From Candidatus Latescibacterota bacterium (GTDB lineage Bacteria > Latescibacterota > UBA2968): DNA of 57,939 nucleotides. Made by a program: the position numbers and the translations under genes. A model generated the notes under the pieces. That model had not been told where the DNA came from, did no database searches, and was given only the letters and a program-made list of their open reading frames with translations. The first letter of the stretch is position 1, and each line of letters starts with the position of its first letter. Of the stretch, positions 34,491-44,998 are shown one piece after another. The DNA lies in NCBI GenBank assembly GCA_022821275.1, contig JAJEDY010000019.1, forward strand, positions 1-57,939, read 5' to 3'.

Positions 34491-35762
34491 TTACTGTTTG
34501 TGCGTCACTTGACCGCCTAATATCGTCATTGTGGCCCGGCCTTTTAATGACCATCCGTGAAAGGGCGTGTTGCGCGATTTGGATTTGAATTGATTGGCAT
34601 CTACAATCCATTCGAGATTGGGATCGATGACTGTTATATCAGCGGGTTTGTCAGGGGAGAGGCTACCGCCTTCAATGCCGAGGATGCGCGCGGGTTCTAT
34701 GGTGAGTTTGGCAATTGTATCTGAAAGGGAGAGCAGGTCGGTGTGGACGAGTTTGGTGAAGATGACGCCGACAGCGGTTTCAAGGCCAAGGATACCATTG
34801 GGTGCGCTGGTAAATGCACCCAATTTTTCTTTTATCGTGTGTGGCGCGTGGTCTGTGGCGAGTGCGTCAATGGTGCCGTCCTGTAAGCCAGCGATCACGG
34901 TTTTTCGGTCTTCACAGGAACGCAGTGGCGGACTCATTTTGCCTGCTGTGCCGAGGATGCGCACGTCCTCATCGGTCAATGCGATGTGATGAGGAGAGGC
35001 TTCGCAAGTGACGGGCAGGCCCTCTGCTTTGGCTCTGCGCACGAGTTCGGCGGCGCGTTTGACGCTGAGGTGCAGAATGTGGAGACGCCCCCGGGTTTGG
35101 CGCACGAGTTCAATGTCGCGCGCGTTCATGGCGGCTTCGCCTTCGGCGGGCATGCCTTTCAGGCCCAGTTCGCGGGAAACCTCGCCTTCGTGCATGTGTC
35201 CGCCGCGCGTGAGTTCAAAGACTTCGGAGTGGGGGTAAACCGCAAAATCGTTGGCGGCTGCGCGCTCCAAAAGTTGGCGCATCAGGGCTTCGGATTCAAT
35301 GGGGAGGCCATCGTCGGAAAATCCAACAGCGCCTGCTTTGAGCAGGGCATCGGTATCGGTGAGTTTTTCGCCCTGCATTTTTTGGGTTGCACAGGCGATG
35401 GGATATACGCGGGCATCTGCCGATTTTGCCTGTTGGACGATGTATTGGACAATTTCTGGGCTGTCCATCGGAGGTTCTGTATTGGGCAAACAGGCTACAG
35501 ATGTGAAGCCTCCGGCGGCAGCGGCTTCACATCCTGTTTTGATGGTTTCTTTTTCTGGGAAACCCGGATCGCGCAGGTGGACGTGCATATCGATGAGGCC
35601 GGGTACGACGATCTGGCCTGAGACGTCGATGGCCCTGGCACTTGCGGCGATATGCGGTTCAATGCGCGCGATGCGACCGCGCTGGATGAGCAGATCGGCT
35701 ATTCCATCGCGATTGTTAGCCGGGTCGATGATGCGACCGTTTTTGAGCAGGATATCGGGCAT
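34491..35762 (-). CDS. pyrC: Dihydroorotase (type I)
   Basis: This 423-aa amidohydrolase closes carbamoyl aspartate to dihydroorotate. Metal ligands are visible in [20 protein letters not shown], the later HPHSE/HILHLS region, [11 protein letters not shown] and [10 protein letters not shown]. The size and motifs fit the type I class that often pairs with PyrB. It precedes carA by 13 nt. Upstream is a LarA-domain gene on the same strand, 24 nt away, so transcription may be shared. Confidence 0.95.
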   Translation of the reverse strand: MPDILLKNGRIIDPANNRDGIADLLIQRGRIARIEPHIAASARAIDVSGQIVVPGLIDMHVHLRDPGFPEKETIKTGCEAAAAGGFTSVACLPNTEPPMDSPEIVQYIVQQAKSADARVYPIACATQKMQGEKLTDTDALLKAGAVGFSDDGLPIESEALMRQLLERAAANDFAVYPHSEVFELTRGGHMHEGEVSRELGLKGMPAEGEAAMNARDIELVRQTRGRLHILHLSVKRAAELVRRAKAEGLPVTCEASPHHIALTDEDVRILGTAGKMSPPLRSCEDRKTVIAGLQDGTIDALATDHAPHTIKEKLGAFTSAPNGILGLETAVGVIFTKLVHTDLLSLSDTIAKLTIEPARILGIEGGSLSPDKPADITVIDPNLEWIVDANQFKSKSRNTPFHGWSLKGRATMTILGGQVTHKQ

Positions 35763-35786
35763 TGGAAAGGTTGTAAATATCCTCGC

Positions 35787-37088
35787 TCAATCTGCGAAAA
35801 CGGATTCGGGCACGCGGTCGCGGTAGGCTTCGATGGGCGGTAAATTGCCGTCGGCTTCTGTTTCGAGGGGGCGCAGCCCGGTCAGGATTTCGAGGTCGTC
35901 GCGGATGTCGGCCTGTGCCAGATAGGCTTCAGAGGCTTCGACTTCACCCAGGTCGAGCGTGTTGGGGATCCAGAGTACGCGGGCGTCTTCTGGCGCGATG
36001 AGGCCAATGGATTCGAGGGCGATGTCGAGGACTTCGGCGTCCGTGTCGCAGTGGAGTGGGACCGCTCCTGCTGAAACGTGTTGCCCGGTGATGACATTGG
36101 TATAGGTGGCGTGATAGTCGATTTTATCGACGAGACGCCTGGTGGCAAATTCGGCCATGCCGATGCCGGTGGCGTTGCCGTGCGTGGCTTCGGTGAGATC
36201 GCGCACAAAGATGCGCAAGACGCGCGGGGTTTCGTCGCCCATTGCGAGGCGGTCGTTGCGTTTGCGCCCGATGACGTTGGTGTCCATGCCCGAGCCGGAG
36301 ATGTTTTTACCCATTTCGTCGATGATGAGCAGATCGACATCATCGAAGGGCAGCGAGGGACACCACTCTTTGGATTTTGCCTGAAGTAATTTTTCTCGTT
36401 CTTCAAATTCTGCCGCGGGAATGGCTTCGATCAGTGCGGTTTCGTCATAGCCGTTTTCAAGGGTGGCCACGCCAAAGGTAATGGGTATTTCCTCGCGCAC
36501 GACTTTGCCGACTAAGCGCACGATTTTGTCAAAGGAATGGTGGATGATGGCGCGGTGATACACCGAAGCACCTTTGTGTTTGCCCAGGCCTATGAGCATC
36601 ATTTTCATCAGTCCGCTTTCAATTTCACCGGCAAATCCCGTATGTGGTTTGACGCGGTTGACCACAATGACGTGATCGGCTTCGGATGCGTGTTTGTCAA
36701 AGTAGATGGGCATGCCGAAATCCGATACGCCAATCTGAATGACGTCCATCGACGATTTGATCGGGCAACCCATGGTGCCTTCGGTGATGCCATATCCGGC
36801 CAGGACCTGGGTTTGTCCTTCGGCTGTGCCTCCGCCGTGCGATCCCATTGCGGGCACGATGTAGGGAACAGCGCCAATGGCTTTCATTTCTTCGACGATG
36901 GTTTTGATGATGGTGTCGATATTGGCGACGCCACGGCTGCCCGCGGTTATGGCGACGGTTTGACCGGGTTTGATCACAGAACTGGGATTGATTTTTGCGA
37001 TTTCATCGCGCACGGTGCCAGCGATGTCATCGACGCGAGGGGCGTCGAAGTGCTGGCGAATGCGGAACATTTGCGGGTAAGTCGGCAT
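35787..37088 (-). CDS. LarA/DUF2088-domain protein (lactate racemase-like)
   Basis: This 433-aa protein has an N-terminal LarA-type domain: PGQTVAITAGSRGVANIDTIIK, then VPAMGSHGGGTAEGQ and GITEG. Related domains are nickel-pincer racemases or are of unknown activity. The usual LarA His pair is not obvious to me, so I do not call it a lactate racemase. HTGFAGEIESGLMKMMLIGLGKHKGA is a strong conserved core of this subfamily. It lies 26 nt downstream of an Fe-dependent alcohol dehydrogenase, suggesting a shared catabolic step on a hydroxy acid. Confidence 0.75.
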   Translation of the reverse strand: MPTYPQMFRIRQHFDAPRVDDIAGTVRDEIAKINPSSVIKPGQTVAITAGSRGVANIDTIIKTIVEEMKAIGAVPYIVPAMGSHGGGTAEGQTQVLAGYGITEGTMGCPIKSSMDVIQIGVSDFGMPIYFDKHASEADHVIVVNRVKPHTGFAGEIESGLMKMMLIGLGKHKGASVYHRAIIHHSFDKIVRLVGKVVREEIPITFGVATLENGYDETALIEAIPAAEFEEREKLLQAKSKEWCPSLPFDDVDLLIIDEMGKNISGSGMDTNVIGRKRNDRLAMGDETPRVLRIFVRDLTEATHGNATGIGMAEFATRRLVDKIDYHATYTNVITGQHVSAGAVPLHCDTDAEVLDIALESIGLIAPEDARVLWIPNTLDLGEVEASEAYLAQADIRDDLEILTGLRPLETEADGNLPPIEAYRDRVPESVFAD

Positions 37089-37114
37089 GGTTTATCCTCC
37101 TGTTGTGATTGCTA

Positions 37115-38275
37115 TCACATGGATTCTTCGTAAAGGGCGATTACGTCTTTTATCGTTGTTTTGCGCGGGTTGATCTGGATATTGCCGCTTTTCATCGCGT
37201 CTTCGGCCATGACCTGGATACCTTCGGCTTTTGCACCGGCTTCGCCCAATGTGGCGGGAATGCCCACGTCTTCGGATAGATTTTGTACGGCTTCTACCGC
37301 GAGAACAGATGCGTCAACAGCGCTCAATCCATTGACATCTTCGCCCATGGCAGCGGCGATGTCGGCGAATTTCTCCGGGCAGGCATAGCGATTGTAGGTC
37401 ATGATGCGGGTGAGCAAGATCGAGTTGGCAATGCCGTGTGGCACGTCGTAGTGACCGCCGACTGGATGCGACATGGCATGTACGTTTCCCAGGCGCGTTT
37501 GCGAGAATGCGAATCCGGCCATGGTGCTGGCGATGAGCATATTTTGCGTGGCTTCGTGGTTGTGGTCGCTGTACGCAGCTTGTCGCAGGTTTTGAGAGAT
37601 GAGGCGGATGGCGTGCAGGGCCATGCCTTCAGAGATGGGATTGGACATCAGCGACACGTATGATTCAATGGCGTGTGTCAATGCATCCATTCCGGTCGCT
37701 GCGGCAATGGGCAGCGGCAATGCGACGGCCATATTGGCATCGAGGATGCCCACATCGGGAATGACATAGGGACCTGCGACGGTGCCTTTGAAGTGGTTGT
37801 CGTCGGTAATGACGGCAAAGGGCGTGACTTCGCTGGCTGTGCCATAGGTGGTGGGGACGCACAGGAGAAAAGGGATGGGGCCGGGAACGGGTTTTGCACC
37901 GATAAAATAATCGGTGATTTTTCCCCCGTGATTGATGAGTACACCGGAGGTTTTGGCCACGTCCATTGAGGATCCCCCGCCAATGGCGAGCAGGAAATCG
38001 CAATTTTCCGATTGGTATTGCGCGGCACAGGCCTCGACATTGCGGATGGGTGGGTTGGGTTCAACGCCGTCGTAGATGCTGTAGGCGATGTGTGACTCGT
38101 CGAGTATTTCTGTAACGCGCGCGACAACGCCAGCCTGGACGAGGCCCCTGTCGGTGACGATTTGTGCCTTTTTTACTTGCTGTTCGTTTAAAATTTGGGG
38201 GATGTTGCCAATAGTCCCTCGCCCCATGATGAGGCGCGTGGGACCGTGGTAACTAAAGTGATCTTGAAACGCCAC
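37115..38275 (-). CDS. Iron-containing alcohol dehydrogenase
   Basis: This 386-aa enzyme belongs to the group III Fe-ADH family. It has the NAD-binding FLLAIGGGSSMDVAKTSGVL, the GMDALTHAIESYVS stretch, and metal ligands in HAMSHPVGGHYDVPHGIANSI. It would oxidise an alcohol or reduce an aldehyde in the cytoplasm. It is the first gene of a minus-strand run with the LarA-domain protein. The substrate cannot be told from sequence. Confidence 0.92.
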   Translation of the reverse strand: MAFQDHFSYHGPTRLIMGRGTIGNIPQILNEQQVKKAQIVTDRGLVQAGVVARVTEILDESHIAYSIYDGVEPNPPIRNVEACAAQYQSENCDFLLAIGGGSSMDVAKTSGVLINHGGKITDYFIGAKPVPGPIPFLLCVPTTYGTASEVTPFAVITDDNHFKGTVAGPYVIPDVGILDANMAVALPLPIAAATGMDALTHAIESYVSLMSNPISEGMALHAIRLISQNLRQAAYSDHNHEATQNMLIASTMAGFAFSQTRLGNVHAMSHPVGGHYDVPHGIANSILLTRIMTYNRYACPEKFADIAAAMGEDVNGLSAVDASVLAVEAVQNLSEDVGIPATLGEAGAKAEGIQVMAEDAMKSGNIQINPRKTTIKDVIALYEESM

Positions 38276-38375
38276 GAGTAAACTCCTCTGCGATTTTTAT
38301 TTTTCAATAGTAGTTTAAAAAAGAAAATGTTTTTTGATGGTATTGTCAATGAGATAAAAAGACACTTTAAGGGTC

Positions 38376-41342
38376 TTAGAACGATGTGCCGAGGCGGACG
38401 TAGTAGCCGACGCCTTCTGGGTCGGTGAATCGGTATGCCACGCCGAGGCGGTAGCAGATTGCCGAATAGAGGATGTAATAGTCGATGATAATCTCGGTGC
38501 CGGCTGATAGGAGTGGGCGAGATTGCGATGTGTCGCGCCCATAGGTGTTGGCGGCGTCGGCGAAGAATGTCCAGAAGATGCGGTTGTAATGTATCGGCCA
38601 CGCCCGCAGGCCGCGGTTCTCCAATGCGAGGGGGGCGCGGTATTCCAGCGATGCAGACCAGGCGTGCTGTCCCGACCGCGTCGATGTGTCGTATCCTCGC
38701 ACTGGAAAAGTGATCGACTCAGCGCCGCCGATGTCGAAGTAGTCGCTACCCGGACCTCGAGATGCGCCAGCACTCGCGCGAAGTGCCAGGACGGGTGCCG
38801 CGAATTGGCGGCCCGGAAGCCAGTGTGGTAGTCGCGCATAGGTCCTGACTGTGCCTCTGATGTCATCTATGGAGCGGTCGTTTGAGGCGCGAGAGAGGTC
38901 GTGGCGTCGTCTGACGCGGACGGAGAACGATGTGCCGGTCGCCTGTCCCATCTGAAAGGCGGATGAGCGCGCATTGGTGGCGGAGAAACGCACTGATAGT
39001 TCGCCCAGGGTGCTGCGCGGATCGTCGAGTCGGAACCGATGGGTTTTTCGTAGCGCGGAGTCCAGTGCCTCTCGATCCTCTCGCACGAGTCCGCCGGAGA
39101 CTGTGAATGAGACACTGCTACGCGCCTTTGGTTTTACCAGCGTTATTGCTCCTGAGGCACGGCGTTCCCGCTCGAGGACGAAGAAGGTTTCGGTTGGGGC
39201 ATCGGTACTCTCCTGGTATAATCTGGCGCCGTCTTCGTCCCAGTCTTGCGACAGCGATAAACCGAGCGAGGGGTTCCCCAGGCCGTAGTAGCGGTAAGAT
39301 AAATCGCCTGCTGCTCTTTCGTCAGAATACGATCTAACTGGCAGGAAGATGCGAGCGCCGACGGTGTATGAGTGGCGGCGTACGAGGTCGATTCCGGAGG
39401 TGCGAGCGCCTATGGTTGTACCGAGTACTCTGGTGCGGCGTATCGCTGTTTCTCCCTTGCGGTGAGCGGGTACTGCTATGGGGTGATTCCATATGGGTTC
39501 CCAGTAGTAGGGGCGCAGGGTCGCAAGAGGAGAGTACGCACGCACTGGCCCTTTTGCGCGTCCGCGTGGTCTGTTGGCGACCTCGGCAGTGGTGTGTGTC
39601 GAGTCCGCGCGAGGCGCGGGTGGTGCAGCAATGGGTTTGAATGGAATCCGTTCTATCTCCCAGCCATCGACGTGGTAAGCCGAGAAGTAGAGCCAGTGTC
39701 CCGATGGATCGATGCTGGGGTACGCCGCCCCTGTGCGGAGATTGGTCAGCATGACGGGGGGCGCGATATGTCCGTTATCGACTTTTGCCGCGAGTATGTT
39801 CGGGATGCCGCTGCGATCAGACGCCCAGACCAACCACTGGCCGTTGGCGCTCCAGGATGGGGCGAAGTCGAGGGCGCGGTCGCGGGTCACTTCGCAGATG
39901 AGGTTGCCATGTGTATCGAGGAGGACGATGTCGTGGTGCCCTCGGGTCCAGCGGGTCGCCACGATCCATTGGCCATCGGGTGAGATTGCCGGATGCGCCC
40001 AGTGGATATCCGGGTCGGGAGGGACCAGCATTTCGATGGCACCGTTGCCGAGATTGACTCGCGCCAGCCCGCTGGTTCCCCCTCCTTCGGCGACTGCGAC
40101 TGCCCAGCCTGTGGGGCTGACCGATGGGGCGGTTAAGCGGGCGCGCGTTGTGATGCGTCGCACATCACTGCCCGGCGTTACGCGGTAGAGATCTCTAAAC
40201 TTGCGGTAGCGACCGGCAAATTCATATTGCGCGAAGATGATGTTTCCATCGGGGGTGAAGGCAAATGTGGTGCTGCCGTTGGTCAGGGTTACGGTCGATT
40301 CGCCACTGCCATCTAATCTGGTTGATACCAGTTTGGCATCTGACCGGCCATCTGATCGGATGTAGTACAGTGTTTTGCCATCGGGAGATACTTTTGGGTG
40401 GTATGCATAGCGGGCGCCGCGGGTCAGTGCCTCTGGCTCGGTGATTGCACCGAATCTGGCGAGGCGGATGTCCAGTTCCGCCACTGCTGCCCGCTGTGTA
40501 TCTGCCCACGCTTTCCACTCGTTCGTCAAGGTGGTGCCAAAGGTGCTGCGACCAGCGGCATCGAGGCGGTAGGGGATCCACTGTTTTTCCACTGCTTTGA
40601 CGAAAGCTATCATGTGGTCGTGCCCGTATTTTTGTATCAGGTGTTCGAAGAAGAGCGATCCGTAAGCATAAGCACGGGTGCCACCCGGCCACTGGGGCGA
40701 GTTGCCACCCGCCTGGTCGATGGACTCGAACCGCCCTTCGAGAGCCGCTGTTCGCAGGACCATTTTGTGGAATGTTCCATGAACGCGCCCGGTGCCGGTC
40801 AGTGCGGATTCGTACCAGACGGCAATGCCTTCGCGCACCCATCGCGGTGTGGCACCTGCGGGGAATGATAAGAAGGGTACCGGCACTCTCCCAAAAGGCT
40901 TGTGCAACAAGCTATAACGGCCCGGGCGGTCAATGTGGAAGATGTGGGTCAGTTCGTGTACAATGACGTTTTCCAACCGATCGTTGTAATAAGCGCGTCC
41001 GAAAGAGTCGATAGGTGGGCGGGCGTAGATGGTGATCCGGTTCGAGGGCCACACACCCGCGAAGCCGTTCGAGGTGTCGATGTGATCGGTTAGTACGAGG
41101 TCGATTATCCCGCGTGGCGCGTCGATGAATTGTTCGGATAGCCGGGCATGCGCCCATTCTGCGTACTCCGCTGCCCTGCGTCCCATGTCTTCGAGATGTG
41201 CGGGAAATGTGACGCGGAAATGTTCTGTATCGAGCGTGCGCCACGATTCGTCCGGCGCAATGCGTTGCGCCGATGCAGATGCCGTGTAGATGGCGATGAC
41301 GGTGAGTACCGCTTTTATCCCTATACTAATCCTTGATTTCAT
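38376..41342 (-). CDS. Exported metalloprotease-TolB propeller-beta-barrel fusion
   Basis: This 988-aa envelope protein has a signal peptide (AVLTVIAIYTASASA) and a peptidase MA-like domain with zinc motif VIVHELTHIFHID (about residues 125-130). A TolB/WD40-like propeller follows with repeated PDGKTLYYIRSDGR- and ISPDGQWIVATRW-type blades (about residues 310-580). The last 330 residues look like an outer-membrane barrel ending in aromatic Phe (GYYVRLGTSF), a typical BAM-recognised end. The three-part order is unusual and suggests a surface or outer-membrane protease. Its stop lies about 100 nt from the Fe-ADH start. Confidence 0.75.
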   Translation of the reverse strand: MKSRISIGIKAVLTVIAIYTASASAQRIAPDESWRTLDTEHFRVTFPAHLEDMGRRAAEYAEWAHARLSEQFIDAPRGIIDLVLTDHIDTSNGFAGVWPSNRITIYARPPIDSFGRAYYNDRLENVIVHELTHIFHIDRPGRYSLLHKPFGRVPVPFLSFPAGATPRWVREGIAVWYESALTGTGRVHGTFHKMVLRTAALEGRFESIDQAGGNSPQWPGGTRAYAYGSLFFEHLIQKYGHDHMIAFVKAVEKQWIPYRLDAAGRSTFGTTLTNEWKAWADTQRAAVAELDIRLARFGAITEPEALTRGARYAYHPKVSPDGKTLYYIRSDGRSDAKLVSTRLDGSGESTVTLTNGSTTFAFTPDGNIIFAQYEFAGRYRKFRDLYRVTPGSDVRRITTRARLTAPSVSPTGWAVAVAEGGGTSGLARVNLGNGAIEMLVPPDPDIHWAHPAISPDGQWIVATRWTRGHHDIVLLDTHGNLICEVTRDRALDFAPSWSANGQWLVWASDRSGIPNILAAKVDNGHIAPPVMLTNLRTGAAYPSIDPSGHWLYFSAYHVDGWEIERIPFKPIAAPPAPRADSTHTTAEVANRPRGRAKGPVRAYSPLATLRPYYWEPIWNHPIAVPAHRKGETAIRRTRVLGTTIGARTSGIDLVRRHSYTVGARIFLPVRSYSDERAAGDLSYRYYGLGNPSLGLSLSQDWDEDGARLYQESTDAPTETFFVLERERRASGAITLVKPKARSSVSFTVSGGLVREDREALDSALRKTHRFRLDDPRSTLGELSVRFSATNARSSAFQMGQATGTSFSVRVRRRHDLSRASNDRSIDDIRGTVRTYARLPHWLPGRQFAAPVLALRASAGASRGPGSDYFDIGGAESITFPVRGYDTSTRSGQHAWSASLEYRAPLALENRGLRAWPIHYNRIFWTFFADAANTYGRDTSQSRPLLSAGTEIIIDYYILYSAICYRLGVAYRFTDPEGVGYYVRLGTSF

Positions 41343-41352
41343 CGTTGAAATA

Positions 41353-43341
41353 TTAAAAATTGTGGAAGCCGTGTCCCGAGCCGGGGAACCAGATGAGGTC
41401 TATGACCATTCCGACGCCAATGCCGGTGCAGTAGCCAATTACTGTGCCGTAGAAGAAGGGTTTTGCGCGTTCGTAGAGGCGAGGACCGCCAAAATGGACG
41501 ATGAGGAGTTTGGCTGCCCAGACCATGAGTATGCTCAGGGCGTAATAGCGCGGTCCCGTTGTGTATTGAAATGCGAGGCCGAGGGGATGCAGCGGCCAGC
41601 GGGGAAACCAGGTGCGCAGGCCCGCCAATAATGCGGCTATGCCCGCTCCGAGGAGCCAGATGCCGAGTTTTTGGGGGTCGAAAGATGTTTTTTCTGTTTC
41701 GCCCAATGCGCGCCCAATTCCGCCAAAAATACCCAGTGGTCCTTCCCAGAGTGTCCAGGAACGCAGGAAGAGCGCGGAGTCGCGATAACAATAGTAGATG
41801 ATGGTGGCGGCACAGACAAAGAAGCCCATGGTGAATGCGAGAAAGACGACGGCACTCGTCCAGTGTTTGCCGCGTTCTGCAGGTACGTCGTCCATGGCTT
41901 TGAAGTGGTGGGGCAATACTTGCATGGTTTGAATGCGCCCGCCGCCGTAGAATACGCCGCTGTTGACCAGGTGCATTGCGGTCATTTCGCGGGTCGATAG
42001 GGTGGCTGTGCCGAGAATTGCGTTGACAAAGCCCGATCCTTTGATCCATACGGGGAAGAGGTAGCCAAATCCGCTGGCGGCAATAAATTTGGAGGTTGCA
42101 AAATACGCGATGAACATCAGTAACAGATGGACAATTGCAAGGGAGAGCGACATGCCCAGGGATATGAAAAAGCTACAGAGGTACAACACGGAAATAATCA
42201 GGCCGATAACGGCAAAGCGGTAAGAGATGGGACCATCGCCGCGGTTGCCTTTTAAGGCGGTTTTTGCGACATGTATCAGATGTCGTCGCGCGATCCATAC
42301 GGACCAGACGACGAGTACGGTCATTGCGCCGTGGCTTTCGAGGTTGACGATTTCTCCACCTTTGGCAACTTGTCCTTCTAAACCGACTGTGAAACCCGTG
42401 CGGTTGATGACGCCCATTTTGACTACGGCGAGGAGGCCAAAGAACCAGAAGCTGAACAGAAGATCCAGACTGCACAAATATCCGAGGCCGATGACCAGGG
42501 GTAAGACGCGCAAATAGACGGGTGGAAAGCTCTGTGCAACGGTCATGGATTTGGTGTTGATGCTGTCAAATAGCGTGATGCGGGGTACGTTGGGAAACCA
42601 GAAGTTGATGATGTTCCATCCAATGATGCCTGCGGTCCAGGCAAAGCCAGCCCAGAAGACGGGATCGCGGAAAATTTTGGGCAATGCGCGGCCTTCGCCA
42701 AAGCCCTCCATGAGGTCCATGGGGAAGTTGACAAGTGGATAGGTCAAGCGCTCGGCATCTGCCCATTGGCGGTGAAAGATGGCGATGACAAAAAATCCGG
42801 CGGCCATGAAGGCGAGGACGCCAGAGAACCACCATAAGACGGAGGGTATCCAGCCCGTCCAGGGGACGTATTCTCCCGTGTGTAGACCGAAGTAGAAGCG
42901 GTCCATGATCCAGGGCGTGGGTTCGGGAAATGCCCAGTGGGGCAGTTCGTCTAAGAATAATTCTGCCCAGCGGTTTTCTGGAGATGCAAAAAAATGAGGT
43001 GCGGGCAACGCGCCGATAAAATATCCCATCCAGCCGACGCCGGGCATCATGCCCACGATCCACATGGTGGCAAAGATGACCATCATTTCATGGCGCGTGA
43101 GCACAGATTGGGGCGCGATTCGGGCGATGATCATGTTGATCACGACCCAGAGGAGGAATCCCAGGATGAGGGCGACGGGAAAACTGGATTTGACCATCGA
43201 TCCCGCGTGGAGTACGATTTCGAGGACATTTTGAGAATAGGCCATCAGACCAGCGGTGAGCAGGCCAAGGAGGATGGATCGTCCGGTGATACGCGGGGAT
43301 TCGGTCGGTTGGGTTTGGGGATCGGGTTGCGATATAGCCAT
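41353..43341 (-). CDS. Polytopic membrane protein (DUF6785/DUF6784-type)
   Basis: This 662-aa protein has 12 or more membrane helices. The motif-rich segments LTRHEMMVIFATMWIVGMMPGVGWMGYFIG, RQWADAERLTYPLVNFPMDLMEG and FWAGFAWTAGIIGWNIINF match the DUF6785-like integral-membrane family found in planctomycete- and Latescibacterota-like genomes, distantly like OPT transporters. The ATG at 43341 (MAISQPD) is chosen; the longer frame runs through G-rich intergenic repeats. It ends 10 nt before the TolB-type gene's start. Function is unknown, probably transport. Confidence 0.75.
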   Translation of the reverse strand: MAISQPDPQTQPTESPRITGRSILLGLLTAGLMAYSQNVLEIVLHAGSMVKSSFPVALILGFLLWVVINMIIARIAPQSVLTRHEMMVIFATMWIVGMMPGVGWMGYFIGALPAPHFFASPENRWAELFLDELPHWAFPEPTPWIMDRFYFGLHTGEYVPWTGWIPSVLWWFSGVLAFMAAGFFVIAIFHRQWADAERLTYPLVNFPMDLMEGFGEGRALPKIFRDPVFWAGFAWTAGIIGWNIINFWFPNVPRITLFDSINTKSMTVAQSFPPVYLRVLPLVIGLGYLCSLDLLFSFWFFGLLAVVKMGVINRTGFTVGLEGQVAKGGEIVNLESHGAMTVLVVWSVWIARRHLIHVAKTALKGNRGDGPISYRFAVIGLIISVLYLCSFFISLGMSLSLAIVHLLLMFIAYFATSKFIAASGFGYLFPVWIKGSGFVNAILGTATLSTREMTAMHLVNSGVFYGGGRIQTMQVLPHHFKAMDDVPAERGKHWTSAVVFLAFTMGFFVCAATIIYYCYRDSALFLRSWTLWEGPLGIFGGIGRALGETEKTSFDPQKLGIWLLGAGIAALLAGLRTWFPRWPLHPLGLAFQYTTGPRYYALSILMVWAAKLLIVHFGGPRLYERAKPFFYGTVIGYCTGIGVGMVIDLIWFPGSGHGFHNF

Positions 43342-43500
43342 TTTGTGCTCCGTATTTAGAATGCGCGTTAATATACGATGCTCGAATAGAGGTGTCAAAC
43401 GCATGGGGTTGTGTTTGTGAATTTGTGATGTTGGGGTTATTATGAGGGAGTTAGGGGCAGGGAACTGGGAACTGGGGATTTCACACTTCATAACTTTCTT

Positions 43501-43755
43501 ATGGCACGCAAAGATATTCGAACCATTTCGATTTTTTGTGCGAAATGTAAAACACTGCTGTACAAATACCGCAAGGGTGGGCGAGGCGGGTTGGTGAAGT
43601 GCATGGTGGAGCGAATTGCCGAAGACCATACCCGGGGCGATATGAAATGCCCAAAATGCGGACAGGCGTTTGCGAGGTTCAGGATGTATGGCGGACAGGC
43701 CGCGCACAAAATTATACAGGGGAAGATTTTTACGAAGGGTATGAGTAGGCGGTAA
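43501..43755 (+). CDS. Small zinc-ribbon protein
   Basis: This 84-aa basic protein has two CxxC knuckles (CAKC at residues 13-16 and CPKC near 50), forming a zinc ribbon. The rest is Lys/Arg-rich, suggesting RNA or DNA binding. The Shine-Dalgarno is weak. It lies 19 nt before a CE15-like esterase on the same strand, and its role there is unknown. Confidence 0.7.
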   Translation: MARKDIRTISIFCAKCKTLLYKYRKGGRGGLVKCMVERIAEDHTRGDMKCPKCGQAFARFRMYGGQAAHKIIQGKIFTKGMSRR

Positions 43756-43774
43756 AAAAAGGAGCGAAAGTACG

Positions 43775-44968
43775 ATGGCTGAATTTGTCGCGAATTACGA
43801 TGAAGATAAGGTGCCCGATTACACGTTGCCCGATCCGTTGATTTTTGAAGGTGGGACGAAGGTGGAAAACCCGACTTTGTGGGAAAGACGGCGGGCAGAG
43901 ATTTTGTCTTTGTTTGAGACACAGGTATATGGCAAGATGCCGGGTGTAGCGGCGGGCATGCATTTTGAGACGCGGTTTGTGAATGGGGATGCGTTGGATG
44001 GGGTGTGTAAGGAAGTTCGCGTTTGCTTTTCCGCAGATGCGGAGCCGAGGATGGATATTTTAATTTTTCTGCCAAAAGACGCCGTTGGTCCCGTGCCGTT
44101 GTTTGTGGGATTGAATTTTGGGGGGAATCACACCGTTCATCCCGACCCCAGAATCGCGTTGTCCGAGCAATGGATGCGCTCGAAGACGGCGGGCGTTGTA
44201 GATCATCGGGCGACGGAAGCTGCGCGCGGTAAGGCTGCGAGCAGGTGGCCTGTGGAGAGGATTTTGGCAAGGGGCTATGGTCTGGCTACGATTTATTGCG
44301 GCGACCTGGATCCGGATTATGACGATGGGTTTCAAAATGGCGTGCATCCGCTTTTTGATAGGCAAAATACTGGGGATGACTGGGGGGCTATTGGCGCGTG
44401 GGCGTGGGGATTGATGAGGGCGATGGATTATTTTGAGTGCGATGAGGCGATTGATCACGCGCGGGTTGCCGTGATGGGGCATTCGCGATTGGGCAAGACA
44501 GCGTTGTGGGCTGGCGCACAAGACGAGCGGTTTGCTCTCGTGATTTCAAATAATTCAGGATGTGGGGGTGCCGCGCTTTCCCGACGTCGATATGGCGAAA
44601 CTGTGGGGCGGATTAATACCAGTTTTCCACACTGGTTTTGCGATAATTTTAAGCGGTATGATGAGCGCGAGGACGATTTGCCCGTTGACCAGCATTTGGT
44701 CATTGCTCTGATGGCGCCTCGCCCGGTTTATGTTGCCAGTGCCGAAGAAGATAGGTGGGCGGATCCAAAGGGAGAGTTTTTGGGCGCGAAAAATGCCGAT
44801 GCGGTTTATCGTTTGTTGGGAACAGATGGTCTGAATGCTGAAAATATGCCGCGCGTTCACGAGCCGATTATGAGTCGAATAGGATATCATATTCGCGCAG
44901 GTGGGCACGATGTGACGGATTACGACTGGGATCGGTATATGGATTTTGCCGATACACACTGGCAGTGA
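43775..44968 (+). CDS. CE15-like glucuronoyl esterase (alpha/beta hydrolase)
   Basis: This 397-aa protein resembles CE15 glucuronoyl esterases, which cut lignin-glucuronoxylan ester links. It has the nucleophile motif [12 protein letters not shown], an oxyanion-type segment [29 protein letters not shown] and the late [19 protein letters not shown] acid region with a downstream His. No signal peptide is evident. It is followed 30 nt later by mannonate dehydratase, so the pair may process glucuronate esters. Confidence 0.85.
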   Translation: MAEFVANYDEDKVPDYTLPDPLIFEGGTKVENPTLWERRRAEILSLFETQVYGKMPGVAAGMHFETRFVNGDALDGVCKEVRVCFSADAEPRMDILIFLPKDAVGPVPLFVGLNFGGNHTVHPDPRIALSEQWMRSKTAGVVDHRATEAARGKAASRWPVERILARGYGLATIYCGDLDPDYDDGFQNGVHPLFDRQNTGDDWGAIGAWAWGLMRAMDYFECDEAIDHARVAVMGHSRLGKTALWAGAQDERFALVISNNSGCGGAALSRRRYGETVGRINTSFPHWFCDNFKRYDEREDDLPVDQHLVIALMAPRPVYVASAEEDRWADPKGEFLGAKNADAVYRLLGTDGLNAENMPRVHEPIMSRIGYHIRAGGHDVTDYDWDRYMDFADTHWQ

Positions 44969-44998
44969 AGTTCGACTTAAAAGGAGAAGGGAATAGCT

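Noticed and set aside
35787-37088. Calling this protein lactate racemase LarA
   Set aside because: The domain fits, but the nickel-pincer-linked residues were not clear by eye and no larB/larC/larE genes are nearby.
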